A stretch of 64,000 nt of DNA from a virus. The stretch covers positions 1 to 64,000 of IMG/VR virus record IMGVR_UViG_3300026488_000022; one strand, given 5' to 3'. Under the pieces are notes generated by a model, which saw only the letters and a program-made list of their open reading frames with translations, did no database searches and had not been told where the DNA came from. Position 1 is the first letter of the stretch, and the number at the start of each line of letters is the position of its first letter. This document shows positions 37,440 to 46,195 of the stretch, one piece after another. Position numbers and translations under genes: made by a program.

Positions 37440-38492
37440 TTAAACTAATCTTAATGACACATAATTTCCAACATAAGTTTTTTCACTTAAAGTAGCATCT
37501 GTGGTAAATAAAGGAAAATGTTTAATGCTTAAAGTTTCTTTAAAAAATTCACTAAAATAAACTTTTCCGTCTATTTCCTGTCTTAACCTAAATCTTAATT
37601 GGTTTGTTCTCCCCCATTGTCTTGTAGCTCCAATAAAATCAAAAAGAACTTCATTTTTAGTAAAAGCATATAAAGGATAATAACTGCCCCTTCTGTTTTG
37701 AGAAACACTACCTCTGTTTCCTGAATTATTAAAGTTTGTGTTTTTATCAAATCCCCATACTTCTAATTTTATTCCATCAGGAAAATCTTTCCCTAATTCA
37801 AAACCACCCGCAAACACAACATTAAAAAACCTTTTTTGTATTGTATATGTGTCACCTGAATTAAAACTTTGATAAGTAACATCCCAACTTGTTAAATCAC
37901 TATCATTCATAATTGCACTTTTTAAAAAACCATTCCCGTTAAATGCGTCTATATAAGATGTTTGAGGGATAAGGGCATTTCTTGCTTTAACATAGGAATT
38001 TCCTTCCTTTCTTGCCAATCTTAAATTGTATTGTCCGCCATATTTTAAAGGCTCTTCATAGACTATTTTAACAACCCCAGAAGGCGCACCATCTGGAAAT
38101 TCTAAATGTTCTACATAACCGGCAGGATTAATCACTTGTCCGTGAAAATCCCAATCTTCAAACAATTCGTCATTAATATAAACTTTTACTAAATCTTTTT
38201 TTGGAAAAATAACTTGTCTTAAAAACAAACGATTTTTGCTGGATAAATTATCCGTATGATTATAAAATACCATCACATTCTTTTTGCTGTTTTCAGCTCC
38301 AAAAGGTATTAAATGTTCATTATTTATTGCGTCATTTACGCTTTCATAAGAAATTGTATTATCTCGTACAACATAATATTTTAATTCAGTTCCATTATCC
38401 ACTATAACAAGCTGGTTTAATTGATAATTTTTTAAACTTATATAATCATTGCTTTTTAAAACCGGTAATTTATAATGAGTATAAGTTGCCAT
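37440..38492 (-). CDS. Fibre-like structural protein, paralogue of 38502-40367
   Basis: 350 residues. From about residue 95 to the end it matches the C-terminal half of the 621-residue neighbour (LVKVYINDELFEDWDF, RKEGNSYVKAR, HFPLFTTDATLSEKTYVGNY). The first 65 residues resemble the start of the fibre protein at 47185 (LVIVDNGTELKYYVV, VNDAINNEHLIPFG). Likely a virion appendage. Exact place in the virion is unknown. Confidence 0.55.
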   Translation of the reverse strand: MATYTHYKLPVLKSNDYISLKNYQLNQLVIVDNGTELKYYVVRDNTISYESVNDAINNEHLIPFGAENSKKNVMVFYNHTDNLSSKNRLFLRQVIFPKKDLVKVYINDELFEDWDFHGQVINPAGYVEHLEFPDGAPSGVVKIVYEEPLKYGGQYNLRLARKEGNSYVKARNALIPQTSYIDAFNGNGFLKSAIMNDSDLTSWDVTYQSFNSGDTYTIQKRFFNVVFAGGFELGKDFPDGIKLEVWGFDKNTNFNNSGNRGSVSQNRRGSYYPLYAFTKNEVLFDFIGATRQWGRTNQLRFRLRQEIDGKVYFSEFFKETLSIKHFPLFTTDATLSEKTYVGNYVSLRLV

Positions 38493-38501
38493 TTTTTCTC
38501 C

Positions 38502-40367
38502 TTATATTATTTTCATTAATTTGTAATGTCCTACAAAAGTATTGACATTATCTTCAGGGTCTGTTGTAAAAACAGGAAAATTACGCACACTAACTACACT
38601 TGATAACCATTGACTAAACAAAACATCTCCAGAATTATCAACTTTAATCATTCTAAAATGATATACACCGTTTTTGTCTAAATTATAAATTTTATTTCTT
38701 GTAAATTTTCCTACTGGAACTAACCTACCTTGTGCCTCCTTGTTATCAGGAATATGTTTTTTAGCTGGTGATTTACTGTCTCTTGCCCAAACTTCTATAA
38801 CAAAACCATCTGGCAAATCAGTTTCTTTTGGAAACTCAGCTATATAGGCTAAATTTGGACTTGCTTTTTCTACATCAATTGTATAATCACGATTATTGAC
38901 GCCTTTATAATGACAGATGTAACGCTCAAAACCATAACTTGTATTAACTAAATCTACACTATCTAAATAATATCTAATACCTCCTTGGTCAGTAATAAAT
39001 TTAGTTATCATTTTTGGTCTTGAAATTATAAAATTTGCACCTTCTTTTCTATATAAAACAAGCTTATAATCTCCAAGACCGATTGGCTCAACATATTCAA
39101 TTTTTATTTTATCATCATCGTTTAAAGCAGAATTAAACTTTAAATGAGTTGTATAATCTGGATTTAAACTTTCAACTTGGTCGCCAAAATCCCAATCTTC
39201 AAACACCTCATCATTAACATAAACTTTAATTAAATTTCTACTTTTATAAATATATCTTTTTAAAAACAACAAATTTTTACCTGAAATATCTTCCCCTTTT
39301 CTGTAAATAAAAACTTTATTAGTCGGGTCAGCACTTAGATTAAAACTAAAAAGCTCTCCTGTTGAGGTATCCACTCCAATTACATAAGGGTTATTAGGTT
39401 TTGCTTTAGGATTTTTACCATATGCATAAAAAATAGGATTATCTTCTTTTGTAAATTGATAATTGGTTTTTTTAACAATAAAATAAGGACTTAAACTTCC
39501 AAAATCATCACCTAAAACCACATCATATTGAGCATTATCACCATAAGCACCTACTACAAGTTGTGTGTCAGTTAAATTTCCGCCTTTCCCAGCAAGATAA
39601 GTTTGGTAAAAATTATCACCATACATTGTTAAGAATACTTGTTTGGCATACGGGTCAGCTGATGTAGAGGCAGTAAAACTTGCTCCTGTATAATTATCAT
39701 CATTATTTGTATTTGTAGCATTAAATTCTACAATACCATAAGCATTTCTTTCAATATAAACTCTTTGGACGTTTTCGGTGTTTTCATTAGGTACTAATTG
39801 TTCCCCTATGCCTGTATCTGCGTCTTCTTTTTTCCAATAAGTTTTAGTATCAATAATATCACAAATATCTTTAGGTGTGTATCTCCTCACTTCATTAACT
39901 TCACAAGGATTTTGTTTTTCGGCGTCTGATATTTTATGTATCTGAACTCCAAGATAAAACCAATTTGGATTACCTTCATCATCTGTTCTTGCCTCATATA
40001 AACCAGCTTTTTTCCTATTGAAAAAAACCCAAGTTCCTGTTGCTTTTTGTACTAACCATTGCTCACCGAGATGGTCTGCTGGGTCTGGCAAATCAGCATA
40101 AGTTTCAACTTCGCCTTCCCAACCATCAAAATTTGCATTACCTCCTAAGCTAACTTCAACCCAACTAAGCAAATCGTCTTGTAATTGCCAAAATTTTTGG
40201 TCTTCTTGATTATAAACAACCATTCCTACTTTTTTTCTTAAGTCAGGAATGTTATCACGTTCTTCAGTTGTTGCTACAACACGAAAACCACCTTCTAAAT
40301 GAATATCCTCAATTAACGGATATTCACCACCGCCTGTATCAAATTTACCTGTTATTTTAATTGCCAT
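38502..40367 (-). CDS. Fibre-like structural protein
   Basis: 621 residues. The start (VATTEERDNI, KVGMVVYNQEDQKFWQL, ETYADLPDPADHLGEQWLVQ) is the small strand motif set common in phage fibres and head or neck appendages. A glycine-rich beta region lies at about 210-300, and the last 270 residues are shared with the 37440 gene. It lies between TerL and portal, an unusual place for a fibre gene. Confidence 0.6.
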   Translation of the reverse strand: MAIKITGKFDTGGGEYPLIEDIHLEGGFRVVATTEERDNIPDLRKKVGMVVYNQEDQKFWQLQDDLLSWVEVSLGGNANFDGWEGEVETYADLPDPADHLGEQWLVQKATGTWVFFNRKKAGLYEARTDDEGNPNWFYLGVQIHKISDAEKQNPCEVNEVRRYTPKDICDIIDTKTYWKKEDADTGIGEQLVPNENTENVQRVYIERNAYGIVEFNATNTNNDDNYTGASFTASTSADPYAKQVFLTMYGDNFYQTYLAGKGGNLTDTQLVVGAYGDNAQYDVVLGDDFGSLSPYFIVKKTNYQFTKEDNPIFYAYGKNPKAKPNNPYVIGVDTSTGELFSFNLSADPTNKVFIYRKGEDISGKNLLFLKRYIYKSRNLIKVYVNDEVFEDWDFGDQVESLNPDYTTHLKFNSALNDDDKIKIEYVEPIGLGDYKLVLYRKEGANFIISRPKMITKFITDQGGIRYYLDSVDLVNTSYGFERYICHYKGVNNRDYTIDVEKASPNLAYIAEFPKETDLPDGFVIEVWARDSKSPAKKHIPDNKEAQGRLVPVGKFTRNKIYNLDKNGVYHFRMIKVDNSGDVLFSQWLSSVVSVRNFPVFTTDPEDNVNTFVGHYKLMKII

Positions 40368-40378
40368 TTAAAAACTCC

Positions 40379-41191
40379 TTAACTGATAGTACTATCTAAT
40401 GAACTACCTTGTTGATAAGCAGTTCGCAATACTTTATATTCAATTGTAATACCATAATCATTTGTTATATTTATATTATCCAAATAAGTAAAATCAACAG
40501 CAAAACCAGACTCATTGTCACGCCAATCATTGATATTTCCCCATTCAGCTGGATAAATAACATAACAATATTTATTTGTGCTTCCTATTGAAAAACTATA
40601 ATGTCCAGCATACCCACTTTTCAAGGCACTGTTTTCAAGATTTTTAACCTCATCTTCAGTTAATGTATCATTCACTGAAGTTCCCCAATAAACTCTTGCC
40701 CTCCAATAAACACGAAAATCACGGCTAAAGATTTGCCCTTTTGTATTAATTCCACTAATTCTCCAAGTATAAGAACTGTTAATTCCGCTTGAAGTTTTAT
40801 CGTCCCCAATATCTAAATCTTCCTGTCCATCGTTTGCTAAATTATCACCTAAAATCGCATTAGCATTTACATCTTTAATTCTAATTGAGTTTTCTTGAAT
40901 GTTTTCTGAATGACTTGTAGTCCATTTAAAAGTTCTAACTCCTCCGTTTATAACTTGGCCCACTTCTAACTGCGTAACTTGTCCATCAATATAAAAACTT
41001 GTAAAAGCAGGGTATTGATAAGGAAATAAAATCATTTTTAAAACTTCACAAGGTTGTAGCCCGTTTATATCCGTTCCTGCTTCTAAACCTCCGTGTGTTT
41101 CAGGCACTGTATCCTCAGTTTGCATAACACAACCAGCTTGGTCTCCTACCCCTATATCTGGATAAATTATAGAAAATTTATTATTTGCCAT
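40379..41191 (-). CDS. Structural protein, probable appendage base
   Basis: 270 residues, beta-rich (TSFYIDGQVTQLEVG, FKWTTSHSENIQENSIRIKD, YSFSIGSTNKYCYVIYPAEW). The middle resembles Ig-like or fibre-base domains of phage structural proteins. It is the first gene of the fibre-like group, with octamer 10 in front 27 nt before the ATG. Confidence 0.45.
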   Translation of the reverse strand: MANNKFSIIYPDIGVGDQAGCVMQTEDTVPETHGGLEAGTDINGLQPCEVLKMILFPYQYPAFTSFYIDGQVTQLEVGQVINGGVRTFKWTTSHSENIQENSIRIKDVNANAILGDNLANDGQEDLDIGDDKTSSGINSSYTWRISGINTKGQIFSRDFRVYWRARVYWGTSVNDTLTEDEVKNLENSALKSGYAGHYSFSIGSTNKYCYVIYPAEWGNINDWRDNESGFAVDFTYLDNINITNDYGITIEYKVLRTAYQQGSSLDSTIS

Positions 41192-41217
41192 ACTCAGCCT
41201 TTATTAGCATTTATACA

Positions 41218-41225
41218 TATATCAG
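41218..41225 (-). promoter_or_regulatory. Late promoter octamer 10
   Basis: CTGATATA, 27 nt before the 41191 start. Confidence 0.55.
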
Positions 41226-41270
41226 TTATATTACTCTTATAAAAAATTTTAAAATTTTTGTAAAAAACTC

Positions 41271-41299
41271 TTGACATAAAGTAAAAAATATTTTATAAT
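41271..41299 (+). promoter_or_regulatory. Moron promoter, sigma70 type
   Basis: TTGACA (41271-41276), 17 bp, TATAAT (41294-41299). Here the element core is missing and the promoter follows the octamer region directly, another sign of loss of the middle part. Confidence 0.88.
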
Positions 41300-41332
41300 T
41301 CTAAATGTAAAACAAAAAACAAAGGAGAAAAT

Positions 41333-41902
41333 ATGGCAACAATTAAACAACTTGGAGAAATTAAAGTAGTAGAAATTAGAGGGGTTGGAGAAAACATCTC
41401 CGACGAAACTAAAAGAATTTTTTTAAGTAAAAGTGGGTTAAAAATAATTGAAGAATATGAAAGAACAAAAGAAAGCAATCCTGAGGAAGCACCAAGCTGG
41501 GAAGATGTTATTAACAAGCTTGAACTTTATTTTAACAAAAACAACAAACCTATTTTAACTGCTAAAAAAGATAAAACAAAAATAACAATTAACAAATATA
41601 TTGAAAGCAGTTATAGGGGAACTTCTTATATTGAAGAAACAAGTGAAGGAGTTACAATAGTTAGCGCAACAGGTGCTGGAAGACTTGGTGAGCATACTGA
41701 ATTTATTGCTACTATACCAGAAGGATGTTATGTTATTGTTTATAGTGGTGGGAGATATCACAAAGGTTGGACTTGTTTTAAAAATGTAGAAGGAGAACTT
41801 AAAACTTATGAATTTTACAATAGAGGCAAATATGTAGAAAAACCTGATTATGAAGACGCTAAAATAGCTTTTGGATTAATGGATTGTGCTTGTGAAGATT
41901 AA
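41333..41902 (+). CDS. Moron protein of unknown function
   Basis: 189 residues. Not recognised. Residues about 85-160 form a Gly-rich strand region (VTIVSATGAGRLGEH, YVIVYSGGRYHKGW) and the end has a CAC pair. It ends three bases before the convergent TerL stop. Its own promoter and ribosome site suggest expression outside the late programme. Confidence 0.75.
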   Translation: MATIKQLGEIKVVEIRGVGENISDETKRIFLSKSGLKIIEEYERTKESNPEEAPSWEDVINKLELYFNKNNKPILTAKKDKTKITINKYIESSYRGTSYIEETSEGVTIVSATGAGRLGEHTEFIATIPEGCYVIVYSGGRYHKGWTCFKNVEGELKTYEFYNRGKYVEKPDYEDAKIAFGLMDCACED

Positions 41903-41905
41903 TTT

Positions 41906-43264
41906 TTACACGACCTGAATTTGTAAATTTTGCAATTTCCACCACCCACTTGTTAAATACCTTAAAGCACCTACGGACAAATCAAAATGTCCGTCCTTGT
42001 TTCTTTCTATTGTTTTTCCATTGCTATTTTCTTTCCAATGAGCTAATTTTAATTCTTCAATCAATTGCATACAATTTTCTGATATGAATAATTTTCCTTT
42101 TTGAAATGCCGTGTTAATGTCCCTAATGCTTTCTACTAATTGAATTGGTGCGGGTTGTGTATAGTAACTATAACTATACGCCATATCTGCCATTGTCAAA
42201 CTTGCACTTGGGTCACAAAATCTTACAATCTGCATATCAGGATTTTCACAATATCTTTGTTCTATTTCTCTAAAATGTTTAATGTGCCATTCAATAGGCA
42301 TTTGCCCCGCCATATATTCATCTAAAACATAAATATTACCAGTCATTGGCTCTATCCAAGCCATAACAAAACTTGTATTGTCCCTAAAACCAATATCAAT
42401 TCCTACTGCAAACGTATCTTTTGTTGTCATTTTATTTTTTAAATCACTAACTCTAAATACATTTTTTTCTAAATCAAAAGCATAAAATACCTGCAAATCC
42501 TCACTAAACCCACTTTGAAACTCACATAAATATTCTTGTTCAAAACTTCTTTTATCAAGTTTTGCTTTTATTGACTCAATCATTTCTTTTGTTATCATAG
42601 GATTATCATAAACTGTAACTTTTTTACAAAAATAATCGTTTCTTTGCCCACATCTTTTCCATAACTTATAAAAATCATTATCAAAAGTTCTTGGTGTTCC
42701 TATAAAATAAGTTTTAGAAAACATAAAGCCGTTTTCATCAGTACCATAATCGTTTTGTGCTGGTGAAATGTAGGTTTCCCAAATTTCAAGAACATTATTT
42801 ATACTCGCAGTTTCATCAAAAATAACTAAACTGAATTTATCTCCAAGTGCATTTTCATAATTTTTTTCTGTAACTACACGAAATTTAGCACCATTTTCTA
42901 ATGTAAATGTTAAACCTTTCATATCCTTTGATTTAAAAGGTAATTGTAGTTTATTTACATCTTTTTCAACATTACTAAAAATAGCTTGTGCATTTGCAAA
43001 TGTAGGTGTTACTAATAATATACTTGCATTAGGAATTAAAAGTTCTGACAATGCAATTTTTGACATAATTGTAGATTTACCTGCCCTTCTTGACATTAAA
43101 AAAACACCAACATTAAAATCAGCTTTTTGTATCCTATCAATTATCTCTTGTTGATATTTTGTAGGTGTAAATTCTAACAATTTTAATACTTTATTATAAT
43201 CAATTTTTCTTTTTACTTTTTTATAAAGTTCTATTTCTTGATTTACAGGTTTAAATTCTGACAT
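41906..43264 (-). CDS. terL: Terminase large subunit
   Basis: ATP-driven packaging motor and nuclease. Walker A SRRAGKST at residues 58-65, Walker B VIFDE near 150, and C-terminal RNase H-type nuclease with GIDIGFRDNTSF near 290 and FCDPSAS near 350. The length of 452 is typical. Octamer 11 and element copy 6 stand in front. Confidence 0.95.
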   Translation of the reverse strand: MSEFKPVNQEIELYKKVKRKIDYNKVLKLLEFTPTKYQQEIIDRIQKADFNVGVFLMSRRAGKSTIMSKIALSELLIPNASILLVTPTFANAQAIFSNVEKDVNKLQLPFKSKDMKGLTFTLENGAKFRVVTEKNYENALGDKFSLVIFDETASINNVLEIWETYISPAQNDYGTDENGFMFSKTYFIGTPRTFDNDFYKLWKRCGQRNDYFCKKVTVYDNPMITKEMIESIKAKLDKRSFEQEYLCEFQSGFSEDLQVFYAFDLEKNVFRVSDLKNKMTTKDTFAVGIDIGFRDNTSFVMAWIEPMTGNIYVLDEYMAGQMPIEWHIKHFREIEQRYCENPDMQIVRFCDPSASLTMADMAYSYSYYTQPAPIQLVESIRDINTAFQKGKLFISENCMQLIEELKLAHWKENSNGKTIERNKDGHFDLSVGALRYLTSGWWKLQNLQIQVV

Positions 43265-43299
43265 TAAATCTTCCTTTTTAATAGATTGTAATTTTAAGT

Positions 43300-43307
43300 T
43301 ATATCAG
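43300..43307 (-). promoter_or_regulatory. Late promoter octamer 11 (terL)
   Basis: CTGATATA, 36 nt before the terL ATG. Confidence 0.6.
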
Positions 43308-43493
43308 TATAAAATAAAAGTAAAATTTAATTTAAGAATTCTATTATAATATAATAATAACTTTAAGGGTTTGGACACTTTTGGACAGTAGCAGAAAGCC
43401 CTAAAATTCGGACTTTTAATAACTTGCAAACATTTATAATCAGTAAAAAATGTCATTTCGGCGGTCAAGAACATTTTATAATTTTTGTAAAAA
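43308..43493 (-). repeat. Intergenic element copy 6
   Basis: Full copy nearly identical to copy 5, with outward moron promoter attached. Confidence 0.9.
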
Positions 43494-43497
43494 ACTC

Positions 43498-43526
43498 TTG
43501 ACATAAAGTAAAAAATGTTTTATAAT
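43498..43526 (+). promoter_or_regulatory. Moron promoter, sigma70 type
   Basis: TTGACA (43498-43503), 17 bp, TATAAT (43521-43526). Followed by AAACAAAGGAG and ATG at 43558. Confidence 0.88.
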
Positions 43527-43557
43527 TCCAATACAAATAAAAACAAAGGAGAATAAA

Positions 43558-44022
43558 ATGGAATATAGCGTAATAATAAATCTAACTCAACATAAAGCAA
43601 CTGAAGAACAAAAACAGGCAGGTGTGATAGACCTGCCAGAAAAATATCAAACAAAATTAAGAACACTTTTAACGTTTAATGAATTACCAAATTGTAAAGA
43701 AATCACTAATAGAGCTGAAAAAATAGGAGATTTAGTTTTAGAATTTTTATCAGATAATTTAAGTCCTGTTAAAAACGAAGTTGAACAAATTTTAAAATTA
43801 GATGAAATTAAACAAATTGAAGAATTTGAAAAACTAAATTTAGGTTTTATGATAGGTGGAGCGCCTTATCTTATGGGCGCTTTAGAAGAAGAACTAAGTT
43901 ATTTTGGGACACCTTTATATGCCTTTACAAAAAGAATTGTAGAAGAAATAAAAAAATCAGACGGAACAGTAGAAAAGAAAGCAATATTCAAACACGAAGG
44001 CTTTGTTCCTGCTTGTATTTAA
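43558..44022 (+). CDS. Moron protein resembling Csx20-type ring nucleases (inferred)
   Basis: 154 residues, alternating strand and helix: VIINLTQHKATEEQK at the start, LLTFNELP near 40, GFMIGGAPYLMGALEEEL near 100, then PLYAFTKRIVEE, DGTVEKKAIFKHEGF. From memory of the family, the last part has the order seen in CRISPR-associated Csx20 proteins (a YATTKR-like segment, DG, FKHxxF), small Rossmann-type enzymes that degrade cyclic oligoadenylate. If true, it would switch off type III CRISPR signalling. It overlaps terS by four bases, convergently. Function is an inference. Confidence 0.5.
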   Translation: MEYSVIINLTQHKATEEQKQAGVIDLPEKYQTKLRTLLTFNELPNCKEITNRAEKIGDLVLEFLSDNLSPVKNEVEQILKLDEIKQIEEFEKLNLGFMIGGAPYLMGALEEELSYFGTPLYAFTKRIVEEIKKSDGTVEKKAIFKHEGFVPACI

Positions 44023-44543
44023 TCTTTTATAACTTGATTTAAAATATTGACAAAAACATTTCCTGTTGTTCCTAATTTTTTTCTTTCTTCTTCTTTCATA
44101 ATATCATCAAGCATTTTAGCTACATCTAAAATATCTTTGTCAGTAGCATTAGCAAAATCACCTCCTTGTTTTTCAATTTGTTCTATTTTATCTTCTAATG
44201 TTCTCATAACAACAGAAACTACAACATTTTTAGCATTTTCTTTTATTTCTTTCATAATTGCATTATAAAAATCTTTAACATAAGGTTTTGATAAAGTTCT
44301 ACTAATATATTGATATGGCAAACCAAGTTCAATTGCTATTCTTTTATTGCTATAACCTTTTGCTTTCATTTCTACAATATATCTTTCAACTGTTGATAAA
44401 GGTTTATCGAAATTAACATTTGTAAATTCTAAAACTTCAGTAGAAACTTTATTGTTTTTAACATTAGCGTCTGGTAAATTTTCTAATTCTTCTTTTTCTA
44501 CAACTGCCACAGGAGTTATTTCTTTAGTTTCTTTATTCTTCAT
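44019..44543 (-). CDS. terS: Terminase small subunit
   Basis: 174 residues from ATG 44543 (TTG at 44546 rejected). Residues about 55-85 are a helix-turn-helix (YSNKRIAIELGLPYQYISRT) for recognising phage DNA, followed by a long helical oligomerisation part and a short C-terminal tail. It lies upstream of terL, separated by a moron and element copy 6. Confidence 0.75.
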   Translation of the reverse strand: MKNKETKEITPVAVVEKEELENLPDANVKNNKVSTEVLEFTNVNFDKPLSTVERYIVEMKAKGYSNKRIAIELGLPYQYISRTLSKPYVKDFYNAIMKEIKENAKNVVVSVVMRTLEDKIEQIEKQGGDFANATDKDILDVAKMLDDIMKEEERKKLGTTGNVFVNILNQVIKD

Positions 44544-44778
44544 CAAAATGCCTTTTATTTACAGTATTACTAAATTTAATTACTAAATCTTTAATTACTT
44601 CATCTTCTATTTTTATTTTCTTGTTTTTTTCTTGACAAACATTACAACGTGTTTTTAATTCTAATTCTTTTAGACTTTCAACAAAAAATACATTAGAACA
44701 AGAGCAAACAACTTCATATTTTTTTAATTCTTCATTATAAACATAATCTAATAAAGGACTAATTTTATCTTTTTTCAT
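44533..44778 (-). CDS. Small zinc-ribbon protein
   Basis: 81 residues with CSCSN and CNVCQEK pairs forming a probable zinc ribbon. It overlaps the start of terS by 11 bp, so the two are co-translated. A helper of TerS or a transcription factor is possible; no family is recognised. Confidence 0.55.
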   Translation of the reverse strand: MKKDKISPLLDYVYNEELKKYEVVCSCSNVFFVESLKELELKTRCNVCQEKNKKIKIEDEVIKDLVIKFSNTVNKRHFDEE

Positions 44779-44809
44779 TTTAAACCTTTTTATTAATTAT
44801 AGCTTAATT

Positions 44810-45121
44810 TCATTTTATTTTCAATTTTTTTATAATTTCTGTTTCTATTAAATATAAAAAATTAGCTCCTTTGTGAGCCATAACACCGCCTATTGCACTT
44901 GCTCCATAAACGCTTATATCCATTAAATCATAAGCAAGAATAAAACCTATTAAACCTAAAAAACTTGCATAAAATAAATCTAAAAAATATAAAAAAATTT
45001 TAGATTTTAATGATTTATTTTGTAAATCTCTTTGTGTAAAATTAATAGACGTAGCCCAAATAATAAAACCCATTAATAAAATATATGCTTTTATAGAAAT
45101 TTCATCCCACTTATTTTTCAT
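44810..45121 (-). CDS. Membrane protein, second holin candidate
   Basis: 103 residues, with hydrophobic helices at about 11-27, 43-64 and 70-85. The segment GASAIGGVMAHKGANFLYLIE resembles phage holins of the LydA-like group. It starts the terminase operon and is far from both the other holin and the endolysin. Alternatively it is an antiholin. Confidence 0.5.
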   Translation of the reverse strand: MKNKWDEISIKAYILLMGFIIWATSINFTQRDLQNKSLKSKIFLYFLDLFYASFLGLIGFILAYDLMDISVYGASAIGGVMAHKGANFLYLIETEIIKKLKIK

Positions 45122-45154
45122 CTTTTAAAACCTTTATATTTTAATGTTATTAAA

Positions 45155-45162
45155 TATATCAG
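45155..45162 (-). promoter_or_regulatory. Late promoter octamer 12
   Basis: CTGATATA, 34 nt before the 45121 start at the edge of element copy 7. Confidence 0.6.
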
Positions 45163-45326
45163 TATAAAAATAAAAGTAAAATTTAATTTAAAAAACTCTA
45201 TTATAATATATAAAAACTTTAAGGGTTTGGACACTTTGGACAGTAACAAAAAGCCCTAAAATTCGGACTTTGTTGATAACGTAAATTAAATTTTAGTTGT
45301 TTTTTGTTAATTTCGGCGGTATAGAA
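45163..45326 (-). repeat. Intergenic element copy 7, diverged at one end
   Basis: The core is intact up to TTCGGACTTTG; the distal part is rewritten and only TTTCGGCGGTATAGAAG remains. The stop of the DUF1353 gene lies inside it. Confidence 0.8.
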
Positions 45327-45676
45327 GTTTTTATTATTTGAGGCAATTTATATTTAAAAAAATGATAAAATTTAACTGCATAATAAAAAAGATAACTTGT
45401 AAATTTTCCTACTTTTAAATCTAATAAGCAATTTAAGAAACATTTATCAGCCTTATCGTAGAGTTCTAAATTACAAAGATAATCGTGTAAAATAGCACAA
45501 GGTAAATAATCAGGTCTATATTTTGTATAGTTAAAAAGATATGCTATAAAAGGCACACTTGCTCCATCACTTTTAAAACCTTTTGGAATTTTTATGCTCT
45601 TATAATAAAAAGGTTTGACAACCTTAAATTTGTTATTTTTTAAAGGTTGTAACCAAACATCGCTATATTTTAACAT
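45293..45676 (-). CDS. DUF1353 family protein
   Basis: 127 residues from ATG 45676 (TTG 45688 rejected). The DUF1353 signature is clear: IPKGFKSDGASVPFIAYLF, LPCAILHDYLC, YDKADKCFLNCLL. The family is common in phage tails and late regions; activity is unknown, though the conserved His and Asp suggest an enzyme. The last 11 residues (TSIPPKLTKNN) are encoded by sequence of the intergenic element. Confidence 0.75.
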   Translation of the reverse strand: MLKYSDVWLQPLKNNKFKVVKPFYYKSIKIPKGFKSDGASVPFIAYLFNYTKYRPDYLPCAILHDYLCNLELYDKADKCFLNCLLDLKVGKFTSYLFYYAVKFYHFFKYKLPQIIKTSIPPKLTKNN

Positions 45677-45678
45677 TT

Positions 45679-46194
45679 TTAATTCCAAGAAATATTTATT
45701 ACTTCTTTAATAGAAGTAGCATTATAAATTGCTTTTCTTAAGCTGACTTTTTTACTCCATAAAGTTGAATAATTTATACCAAGTTCTGTTAGCATTTTTT
45801 TGACTTCAGCAAGTTCAAGTTCGTGGTCCTGATTATAATAATCACCAACCAACATTGTACTCATACCTAATGTTTCAGCAAGTTCAATTCCCGCTTTTAA
45901 TTTTTGTATATCTAAAAAGTCGCAATCCATAGTTATACCATTAGAGCATTTATAACCATTTTTAATATGAAAATTAAAAGCTTTTTTAATTTCTTCAATT
46001 TTTAAATCTTTAGCTTTTTCTAATATTAATTCTTCATCAGGAATAATATTTCCGTTTTCATCTAATTTATAAAACGGATATAATGCTTGTGGTAAATTAT
46101 CAGTGACTAAAAAATTTTCTTTATTAATATAATCTTCTTCGTTTGATACTTCAACAGGAATTAACCTTTTTTCATCATTTATAAAAAATACCAT
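45679..46194 (-). CDS. Tail-fibre accessory protein, DUF4376-like
   Basis: 171 residues. The start (LVTDNLPQALYPFYKLDENG) resembles tail-fibre assembly proteins; the C-terminal half (FHIKNGYKCSNGITMDCDFL, LRKAIYNATSIKEVINISW) fits DUF4376, which occurs downstream of fibre genes and may help folding or attach to the fibre. Confidence 0.55.
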   Translation of the reverse strand: MVFFINDEKRLIPVEVSNEEDYINKENFLVTDNLPQALYPFYKLDENGNIIPDEELILEKAKDLKIEEIKKAFNFHIKNGYKCSNGITMDCDFLDIQKLKAGIELAETLGMSTMLVGDYYNQDHELELAEVKKMLTELGINYSTLWSKKVSLRKAIYNATSIKEVINISWN

Positions 46195-46195
46195 T

